A stretch of DNA of 8,562 nt, taken from REEB470 sp032117095 (lineage in GTDB: Bacteria > Bacillota > Bacilli > Paenibacillales > YIM-B00363). The notes beneath the pieces were generated by a model. It saw only the letters and a program-made list of their open reading frames with translations, was not told the origin of the DNA and did no database searches. Made by a program: the position numbers and the translations under genes. The DNA lies in the NCBI GenBank assembly GCA_032117095.1, contig JAULZZ010000011.1:1-8562 (forward strand). The letters are read 5' to 3'. Positions 1-5,194 of this stretch are shown here, one piece after another. Within the stretch, counting starts at the first letter, position 1. The number at the start of each line of letters is the position of its first letter.

Positions 1-1283
1 ATTTGTCCCAATGGCTACAACGTGCCTATGATGGCACACAACGGGTACTGTTGCTCATCGACGAATACGACACACCGATTCATCAGGCGTATGCCCATGG
101 GTATTACAAGGAATGCATTGGGTTTATGCGCGCTTTGTTAGGAAGCGCACTCAAAGACAACCAAAGCTTGGAACGTGCCGTGTTGACGGGCATTTTGCGT
201 GTAGCAAAAGAGAGCATCTTCTCAGGGCTCAACAACGTGCGTGTGTGCTCGATCTTGTCGACTGCGTTTGAGCGGTCGTTCGGGCTGTTGGATAAGGAAG
301 TAGCGGCAACACTAAGGGACTTTGGGCGTCAAGACGAGATAGCCGAATTTCGGCGGTGGTACAACGGATATCGGTTTGGGGACGAGACGGTATACAATCC
401 GTGGTCGATCTTCCATGCGTTGGCAGAACCACGCAGAGCATTGCAACCGTACTGGGTGAATACGAGTGACCAGCAGTTTTTGCATGTGCTGTTCGATCGG
501 TTTCAGCCCTTTGTCGTGTATGCATTGACGCTGTTGCTACAAGGGGGAACGATACACATCGCCCTTAACGAACACGTGTCCTTCATCGATTTTGCGATGG
601 AAACGCCGGAGATGGACACACAGACAGCGGAAGAAATGACGGAAGAAGCCCAACTTTTTTGGAATTTCGTATTGTTTAGTGGGTATTTGAAAGTGGTACA
701 TACGGCGCAAAAAGGGCGGAAGCAGTGGGGGGAGTTGGCGATCCCCAACGAAGAAGTGGCGATCGTGTTCGAGCAAGTGGCTCAGCGGTGGGTCGCACAG
801 GCGAAGAAAAACGCACGGTATACGACGCAAACGATCGTAGGAGAATTGATGCAAGGGAACGACGAAGCATTTGTCCAAAAGTTTGAGCGCACGGTGTACG
901 AGTCGTTTAGTTATCATGACGTACCGCGAGGGGAAGCAGCAGCACAGCGGATGGCAGAACATGCGTATCACATGTTCGTGCTGGGGATGATGGTCAGTTT
1001 GTACGAGACACACGAGGTGACGTCGAATCGGGAAAGTGGCGAGGGGCGGTATGACGTGGTGGTGAAGCCACGCAACGTGAAGACGCATCCGCGCGCATTC
1101 GTGTTCGAGTTCAAACGGGTGGAGGAAGAAAAGCAACTGGCAAAAGGAGTAGAAAAAGCGTTGGCGCAAATAAAAGAGCGGGCGTACGATACGATGTTCG
1201 GGGGGACAAAAGTGCCCCACATTGTGCACATTGGCGTGGCATTTGCTGGGAAAAAGACGTTGGTCGGGATGGCGTACGTGTAG
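1..1283 (+). CDS. AAA-ATPase-like / PD-(D/E)XK nuclease-like protein (DUF1703 type), 5' partial
   Basis: The reading frame is open from the window edge (first full codon at 3), so the true start and the Walker A motif lie upstream. Residues below count from that codon. Residues 15-26 (VLLLIDEYDTPI) are the Walker B region of the AAA-ATPase-like family (PF09820 type). WYNGYRFG and YNPWSI (119-135), SGYLK (226-230) and IPNEEV (247-252) are further family landmarks. The C-terminal part carries a PD-(D/E)XK-like nuclease core: GRYD (348-351), FEFK (368-371) and a downstream Gln389 in ALAQI. Such proteins are widespread, often multicopy, and of unproven function; a role in mobile DNA or defence is only a guess. 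A truncated second copy follows after 37 bp, so the locus probably held a tandem pair. The TTG at position 3 is the window edge, not a supported start. Confidence 0.9.
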   Translation, partial: LSQWLQRAYDGTQRVLLLIDEYDTPIHQAYAHGYYKECIGFMRALLGSALKDNQSLERAVLTGILRVAKESIFSGLNNVRVCSILSTAFERSFGLLDKEVAATLRDFGRQDEIAEFRRWYNGYRFGDETVYNPWSIFHALAEPRRALQPYWVNTSDQQFLHVLFDRFQPFVVYALTLLLQGGTIHIALNEHVSFIDFAMETPEMDTQTAEEMTEEAQLFWNFVLFSGYLKVVHTAQKGRKQWGELAIPNEEVAIVFEQVAQRWVAQAKKNARYTTQTIVGELMQGNDEAFVQKFERTVYESFSYHDVPRGEAAAQRMAEHAYHMFVLGMMVSLYETHEVTSNRESGEGRYDVVVKPRNVKTHPRAFVFEFKRVEEEKQLAKGVEKALAQIKERAYDTMFGGTKVPHIVHIGVAFAGKKTLVGMAYV

Positions 1284-1320
1284 GAGAGTAGGGGTATGGG
1301 AAAGGGAGGGAGGAACACGG

Positions 1321-1539
1321 ATGAAAGAGCTCTTTATTGGGATAGACGATTTTCAGAAGTTCCAACAAAACAACAGTTACTACGTGGACAAAAGTTTGTT
1401 TATTCGGGAAATGGTCGACTTGCGCCGGTGCACTTTGTCTGCAATCCGAACGTTATCAATAAAACTTCTTCTTTCCTGCGAGAAGCATTGCGCTTTGTAT
1501 GGTTTTCAACAAGATGTTCAGATGAAACGCGCAAAATGA
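1321..1539 (+). pseudogene. N-terminal remnant of a second AAA-ATPase-like family protein
   Basis: The ATG at 1321 follows a strong purine-rich ribosome site (GGGAGGGAGG, about 1304-1313). The first ~33 residues read as a typical start of this family: GIDDFQKF, then NNSYYVDKSLFIREMVD. Homologues continue into a beta strand and the Walker A loop (RPRRFGKT-like). Here the frame continues for only ~39 unrelated residues to a TGA at 1537-1539. I looked for the lost Walker A in the other two forward frames. One has a faint trace (FVCNPNVINKTSSF), without the glycine-lysine loop, and the other hits a stop. Resemblance therefore ends near 1417-1425, which suggests a deletion or recombination breakpoint rather than a single frameshift. 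The product would be a 72-residue fragment without a nucleotide-binding site. It lies 37 bp after the upstream paralogue in the same direction, perhaps once in one transcript. Confidence 0.75.
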
Positions 1540-1572
1540 TGCCTCAAAAGCATTGTTTTTTTTTTTTTTTTT
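1533..1572 (+). terminator. AT-rich hairpin followed by a 17-T run
   Basis: Bases 1533-1542 (AAAATGATGC) can pair with 1550-1559 (GCATTGTTTT), using two G-U wobbles and a 7-base loop. About 13 further T follow. The stem is weak in GC, but the U-tract is exceptionally long, so it may terminate transcription of the AAA-ATPase-like genes. The stem begins within the last codons of the remnant ORF. The same T-run also fits as the spacer of a promoter for the next gene, so the two roles may overlap. Confidence 0.45.
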
Positions 1573-1580
1573 GTTATAGT
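1553..1580 (+). promoter_or_regulatory. Candidate sigma-A promoter with homopolymeric T spacer
   Basis: A -35-like TTGTTT (1553-1558) is followed by 16 bp and a -10-like TATAGT (1575-1580). TG at 1572-1573, one base before the -10, makes an extended -10 element (TGTTATAGT). Fourteen of the 16 spacer bases belong to an uninterrupted T17 tract (1556-1572). Transcription would start near 1587, giving a ~64-nt leader before the exported FGE-fold gene at 1651. Homopolymers of this length are prone to slippage, so the spacer may vary between cells. Confidence 0.5.
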
Positions 1581-1650
1581 TTTAATTATCAAATCAGTGA
1601 GTGTACTGGTTTGTGTAGTCACATCATAACGACGGGGAGCGTGGACGAAG

Positions 1651-2580
1651 ATGACAACAGGAATCATGAGAAAAGCAACGGTGTATGCGGGATTGCTTGC
1701 GATGACAGTCGGGATGGTGAGCGTGCAAGCGCCAGAGGGCAGGGCGCAAGGCGGGATCGATCGCGAGATGGTGTACGTTCCAGCGAGAAACATTTCGAAG
1801 ATGCCGTTGGGATGGTACAATAGGTTGGTGAACGTAAGTATGTCGGATTTTTTGATTGGGAAAACAGAAGTGACGGGGGCATTGTGGCAAGAAGTGTACG
1901 ACTGGGCGGTGACGAAGGGGTATGTGTTTGCGAATCAAGGGACTAACCGCGGTACGATGTTGCCTGTAACTAAGGTAAGTTGGTACGATGTCGTCGTCTG
2001 GACGAATGCATATTCAGAGAAAGACGGACTGGTACCAGTGTATCGGGATAAAAGCGGAAACGTGTTGAAGGATGCACGTGTGCGGACAGCTATAGACAGC
2101 GGGGTGCAAAGCAACAACAACGGGTATCAACTACCGAACCCGATGCAGTCTGAAATGGTAGCGAGATGGCTGGGGACGATAGCGCCGACGACAGGTTCGT
2201 TAGCAAAACAACGCATCGCCACGACAGGAAAAGATAAAAAAACGTATTATTGGACACCGGGGAACTACGCAAGCGGTGCAACAGAAAATACATCGAATGC
2301 ACAAGAAACACAGGCGGTGGCGTGGTACAATTCAAACAGTGGAAGTATCGCGAAAGTGGTTGGTGGAAAGCGAGCGAACGCATTGGGGTTGTATGATGTG
2401 AATGGGAACGTGTGGGAGTGGCAGTTTACGTGGACAGGGTGGATGCCCCGCGGGATCCGAGGTGGCGGCTGGTATGATATCGAAAACTATGTGCAAGTAA
2501 GCTACAACACCAGCACCGATCCGCGGTTCATCTACGGGAGTATCGGCTTCCGCTTAGCGAGGACGGCCCTACATCCTTGA
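1651..2580 (+). CDS. Exported FGE-sulfatase (SUMF1)-fold protein lacking catalytic cysteines
   Basis: This 309-residue protein has a likely signal peptide: basic MRK at 6-8, a hydrophobic stretch at 10-25, and possible cleavage after VQA27. It is thus probably secreted or surface-exposed. FGE-fold landmarks appear in order: GKTEVTGALWQ (70-80), LPVTKVSWYDVVVWTN (104-119), SEKDGLVPVYR (122-132), GYQLPNPMQSE (158-168), ALGLYDVNGNVWEW (244-257), RGGGW (270-274) and GSIGFRLAR (296-304). True formylglycine-generating enzymes use a cysteine pair in the C-terminal part. This protein contains no cysteine anywhere, so sulfatase maturation is excluded. Non-enzymatic members of this C-type-lectin-like fold usually bind ligands, and some are retroelement-diversified targets. 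The start at 1651 has a modest upstream GGGGAG (1634-1639). The alternative ATG at 1666 has a poorly spaced site. The gene lies alone between the T17 tract and a long intergenic region; its ligand is unknown. Confidence 0.85.
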   Translation: MTTGIMRKATVYAGLLAMTVGMVSVQAPEGRAQGGIDREMVYVPARNISKMPLGWYNRLVNVSMSDFLIGKTEVTGALWQEVYDWAVTKGYVFANQGTNRGTMLPVTKVSWYDVVVWTNAYSEKDGLVPVYRDKSGNVLKDARVRTAIDSGVQSNNNGYQLPNPMQSEMVARWLGTIAPTTGSLAKQRIATTGKDKKTYYWTPGNYASGATENTSNAQETQAVAWYNSNSGSIAKVVGGKRANALGLYDVNGNVWEWQFTWTGWMPRGIRGGGWYDIENYVQVSYNTSTDPRFIYGSIGFRLARTALHP

Positions 2581-2709
2581 ACTTTCACTTTAAATAAAGG
2601 CTTGTCATACTACACACTATTTGAGTACAGGAATCCGGTTGGTTAAGGGCATCTCTATTAACCCCATCACCACTCATAAATATTCGCAAAAACCCCTTTT
2701 TTACGGCAA

Positions 2710-2756
2710 AGTGATTTTTTACAAATCGGTTTTTAGAGGTCCCCTTAAAAATCACT
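2710..2756. repeat. 10-bp perfect inverted repeat, 27-bp spacer
   Basis: AGTGATTTTT at 2710-2719 is the exact reverse complement of AAAAATCACT at 2747-2756. Part of the spacer (TTTTTA, about 2730-2735) can also pair with the TAAAAA part of the right arm. Two alternative RNA foldings are therefore possible. It lies about 130 bp after the FGE-fold gene. It could be a weak bidirectional terminator, an element end or chance in AT-rich DNA. Confidence 0.4.
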
Positions 2757-2834
2757 GTCTTTTCTCGTGAAAAGGTGCGGTTTCCATAGGTTTTTTTAAT
2801 CAATGTTTAGTATTAGGAGTATAAAAAAGCGTGA

Positions 2835-2880
2835 CCACATAAGAGTCCGCCATGCGATAGCATGGTGGACTCTTATGTGG
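2835..2880. terminator. 46-base near-perfect hairpin (21-bp stem, GATA loop)
   Basis: The left arm (2835-2855, beginning CCACATAAGAGTCC) pairs with the right arm (2860-2880, ending GGACTCTTATGTGG). The only imperfection is one G-T pair, and the loop is GATA (2856-2859). On the plus strand, a purine stretch and then TTTTT (2893-2897) follow, too far for a standard U-tract. On the minus strand, the stem is followed after 6 bases by a run of six T (complement of A2823-A2828). It may be a bidirectional terminator or a mobile palindromic unit such as a MITE or REP-like element. No target-site duplication is evident. The hairpin is certain; the function is not. Confidence 0.6.
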
Positions 2881-2883
2881 GAG

Positions 2884-2959
2884 AAGGAGGGGTTTTTGAT
2901 TGAACATACGGACGATGTGGGGTTCTGTGGGAGATCTTCAGACAGGGGAAATAACGTGA
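2884..2959 (+). other. Near-ideal Shine-Dalgarno site with a tiny ORF
   Basis: AAGGAGGGG (2884-2892) is close to the ideal Bacillota ribosome site and begins only four bases after the long hairpin. A TTG at 2900, nine bases after AGGAGG, opens a 19-codon frame ending at 2957-2959 (MNIRTMWGSVGDLQTGEIT). A TTG at 2896 opens a different 26-codon frame (MIEHTDD..., stop at 2974-2976). Neither resembles anything known to me. This may be a leader peptide, a translation start whose gene was lost, or an accidental purine run. Confidence 0.2.
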
Positions 2960-2994
2960 TGGCGAATGTCCGCTGAAGACTGGTGGCGTTTGCA

Positions 2995-3008
2995 GAAAAA
3001 TATTTTTC
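2995..3008. repeat. 14-bp perfect AT-rich palindrome
   Basis: GAAAAATATTTTTC is its own reverse complement. It lies about 105 bp upstream of the uvrB -35 element. It could be a protein-binding site or a bent-DNA element. Chance occurrence in this A/T-run-rich region is also possible. Confidence 0.35.
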
Positions 3009-3067
3009 AAGAGTTTTTTCGATTGCGCCATTTCTTCGTTCTCTTAACAGCGGTAGAACTTTTTACC

Positions 3068-3081
3068 GTTTATATGTAAAC
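3068..3081. promoter_or_regulatory. Dyad-symmetric candidate operator upstream of uvrB
   Basis: GTTTATATGTAAAC has inverted arms GTTTA and TAAAC around a 4-base centre. A second short palindrome, AAACGTTT, follows at 3084-3091. Both lie 20-45 bp upstream of the uvrB -35 element, a reasonable place for an operator. The pattern is not the Bacillus LexA box (CGAAC-N4-GTTCG), so the binder is unknown. Confidence 0.3.
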
Positions 3082-3112
3082 ATAAACGTTTTTGTCCTGC
3101 GGGTGCGCAATG

Positions 3113-3142
3113 TTGCGTAGACGACATGCGGGATGCTATACT
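3113..3142 (+). promoter_or_regulatory. uvrB-uvrA promoter, extended -10
   Basis: A -35-like TTGCGT (3113-3118), an 18-bp spacer and a -10 TATACT (3137-3142) match five of six consensus -10 bases. TG at 3134-3135 makes the -10 extended (TGCTATACT). Transcription would start near 3149, leaving a short ~27-nt leader before uvrB. The arrangement fits a housekeeping sigma-A promoter. Confidence 0.65.
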
Positions 3143-3175
3143 TTAGCAGAATATACGTGAGTGGATGGGTGAACA

Positions 3176-5170
3176 ATGCGCAAAAAACAACCGTTCCAAT
3201 TGCGTTCAGAATATACCCCCCAAGGCGATCAACCCAAAGCGATTGCAGCCCTCGTCGAGGGGCTTTTGCGCGGGGAGCGCATGCAGACGCTGCTCGGGGC
3301 GACGGGAACAGGCAAAACGTTCACGATTGCGCAGACGATCGCTGCGGTCAATCGCCCGACGCTCGTGTTGGCGCACAACAAAACGCTCGCTGCCCAACTG
3401 TGTAGTGAATTCAAAGAATTTTTCCCTCAGAATGCCGTCGAGTATTTTGTGAGCTACTTCGATTATTACCAACCCGAGGCGTACGTGCCTTCGAAAGATT
3501 TATTTATCGAGAAAGATTCCGCTGTCAATGAAGAAATTGATAAATTGCGCCATTCGGCGACGAGCTCTCTGTTTGAGCGGACGGATGTCATTGTCGTGGC
3601 GAGCGTTTCATGCATATTTGGGCTGGGTTCCCCCTTAGAATACAGTGAACTTGTGCTGAGTGTGCGTGTGGGGACGGTGCACAGTCGTCAACAGATCATT
3701 ACAAAACTCGTAGACATTCAGTATCAGCGCAACGAGATGCACCTGTCACGGGGGATGTTCCGTGTGCGTGGTGATGTCATCGATATTTTCCCCGCCTCTA
3801 CACATGAGCACGCAGTGCGCATCGAGCTGTTTGGCGATGAAGTCGATCGCATTTGTGAGCTAGATGTCCTCACGGGCGAGATTACTGGACTTCGTGACCA
3901 TGTGGCCATCTTCCCTGCGTCGCACTACGTCACACAAGCCGCCACGTTGCAAAGCGCGATTGCGGATATCGAGGTCGAGCTTGAACACCAGCTCGCCCAC
4001 TTTCGGCAAGCCGGTAAACTACTTGAAGCACAGCGCATTGAACAACGGACACGGTATGACGTGGAGATGCTACGCGAAGTCGGGTTCGTCACGGGGATTG
4101 AAAATTACTCTCGTCATCTGACGCGTCGTCCTCCTGGGGCGACACCGTATACGTTGTTAGATTACTTTCCGGACGATTTTTTGATCGTGGTGGACGAATC
4201 GCACGTCACATTGCCCCAAATTCGTGGGATGTTCAATGGCGATCGGGCACGCAAACAAATTTTGGTTGATCACGGGTTTCGTCTGCCGTCGGCTTTAGAC
4301 AACCGTCCTTTGCGTTTTGAAGAGTTCGAACAGAAAATGCACCAAGCGATTTTTGTTTCGGCGACACCCGGTCCCTACGAAGGCGCACAATGCCCGACCA
4401 TGGTTGAACAGATCATTCGTCCGACGGGGTTGCTGGACCCGACGATCGACATCCGCCCGACCAAAGGACAAATTGACGATTTATTAGCAGAGATTCGCAC
4501 GCGTGTGCAGCGGGATGAGCGCGTACTCATCACGACATTGACCAAAAAAATGGCTGAAGACTTAACGACATACTTCCAAGAAGCCCACGTATTGGTGCGC
4601 TATTTGCATGCGGACATTAAGACGTTAGAACGCATGACGATACTGCGGGATTTGCGCTTGGGCGTGTTCCATGTGTTGATCGGCATCAATTTATTACGTG
4701 AAGGATTAGACTTGCCCGAAGTGTCCCTCGTGGCGATACTCGATGCGGACAAAGAAGGGTTTTTGCGCTCGGAACGTTCCCTGATCCAGACGATCGGACG
4801 TGCAGCCCGCAACGCCCACGGACATGTGGTCTTGTATGGCGATGCGATGACAGAGTCGATGACCAAGGCGATCGAGGAAACGAATCGTCGGCGCACCCTT
4901 CAGATAGCATACAATGCACAGCATGGCATTACCCCCAAAACCATCCGAAAACACATTCGCGATGTGATCGAGGCAACGAAAGCAACGAATCCCCAGTTAA
5001 AAACAGTGAACGAAGAAATTCAATGGGACAAGTTATCTCAGGCAGACCGGCAACAGTGGATCAAGCGGTTGGAACAACAAATGAAAGAAGCCGCGAAAGC
5101 GTTGCAATACGAACGGGCTGCCGAGTTGCGCGATGCCCTGTTAGAGCTCCAAGCGGACAGTGGAAAGTAG
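3176..5170 (+). CDS. uvrB: Excinuclease ABC subunit B (UvrB)
   Basis: UvrB is the damage-verifying helicase-like ATPase of nucleotide excision repair. It is loaded by UvrA, inserts a beta-hairpin between DNA strands and recruits UvrC. The 664 residues match the family length, and all landmarks are present: start-proximal YTPQGDQP (13-20), Walker A GATGTGKT (41-48), the beta-hairpin region from SYFDYYQPEAY (93-103) to LRHSATS (124-130), Walker B VVDESH (338-343), SATPGPYE (395-402), helicase motif VI QTIGRAARN (538-546), and a C-terminal UVR motif for UvrC contact (about 624-659, EAAKALQYERAAELRD). Residue 95 is Phe where many UvrBs have the second Tyr of SYYDYY, a conservative change. The ATG at 3176 gives the usual N-terminal length, though its ribosome site (GGGTGA, about 3167-3172) is weak and close. 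It is the first gene of the uvrB-uvrA operon. Confidence 0.98.
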   Translation: MRKKQPFQLRSEYTPQGDQPKAIAALVEGLLRGERMQTLLGATGTGKTFTIAQTIAAVNRPTLVLAHNKTLAAQLCSEFKEFFPQNAVEYFVSYFDYYQPEAYVPSKDLFIEKDSAVNEEIDKLRHSATSSLFERTDVIVVASVSCIFGLGSPLEYSELVLSVRVGTVHSRQQIITKLVDIQYQRNEMHLSRGMFRVRGDVIDIFPASTHEHAVRIELFGDEVDRICELDVLTGEITGLRDHVAIFPASHYVTQAATLQSAIADIEVELEHQLAHFRQAGKLLEAQRIEQRTRYDVEMLREVGFVTGIENYSRHLTRRPPGATPYTLLDYFPDDFLIVVDESHVTLPQIRGMFNGDRARKQILVDHGFRLPSALDNRPLRFEEFEQKMHQAIFVSATPGPYEGAQCPTMVEQIIRPTGLLDPTIDIRPTKGQIDDLLAEIRTRVQRDERVLITTLTKKMAEDLTTYFQEAHVLVRYLHADIKTLERMTILRDLRLGVFHVLIGINLLREGLDLPEVSLVAILDADKEGFLRSERSLIQTIGRAARNAHGHVVLYGDAMTESMTKAIEETNRRRTLQIAYNAQHGITPKTIRKHIRDVIEATKATNPQLKTVNEEIQWDKLSQADRQQWIKRLEQQMKEAAKALQYERAAELRDALLELQADSGK

Positions 5171-5194
5171 CCGGTGACGAAGGGAACGAATACG

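Larger units (their letters stand above)
2581..3175. other. Long AT-rich intergenic region without a convincing gene
   Basis: No frame here has both a plausible start site and recognisable protein features. The region is richer in A/T runs than its flanks. It holds an inverted repeat (2710-2756), a long hairpin (2835-2880), a Shine-Dalgarno-like site (2884-2892), two palindromes (2995-3008, 3068-3081) and the uvrB promoter (3113-3142). It separates the accessory genes on the left from the uvr operon on the right and may contain an insertion or recombination junction. Neither an integrase nor a tRNA-like sequence was seen. Confidence 0.7.

Noticed and set aside
537..1229. 230-residue minus-strand ORF opposite the AAA-ATPase-like gene
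   Set aside because: It is antisense to a clearly recognised protein, has a low-complexity His/Phe/Arg-rich translation and no recognisable motif.
1296..1823. 175-residue plus-strand ORF bridging the remnant and the FGE-fold gene
   Set aside because: It runs through the T17 tract as a poly-Phe stretch and overlaps the FGE-fold start in another frame; only a faint decayed trace of the ATPase family may lie in it.
2585..2803. 72-residue minus-strand ORF in the intergenic region
   Set aside because: There is no ribosome site before its ATG (upstream minus-strand bases are pyrimidine/A-rich) and no recognisable motif; AT-rich chance ORF.
2902..2915. Possible LexA box (GAAC-ATAC-GGAC)
   Set aside because: Only one half-site matches CGAAC-N4-GTTCG, and it lies ~200 bp upstream of the uvrB promoter.
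2581..3175. Diversity-generating retroelement template repeat or reverse transcriptase next to the FGE-fold gene
   Set aside because: No copy resembling the end of the FGE-fold gene and no reverse transcriptase ORF is visible; uvrB follows directly.
5174..5194. GTG at 5174 as the uvrA start
   Set aside because: The ATG at 5195 has the better-spaced GAAGGGA site and puts the zinc cysteines at the same positions recalled for E. coli UvrA; the GTG start remains possible but less likely.
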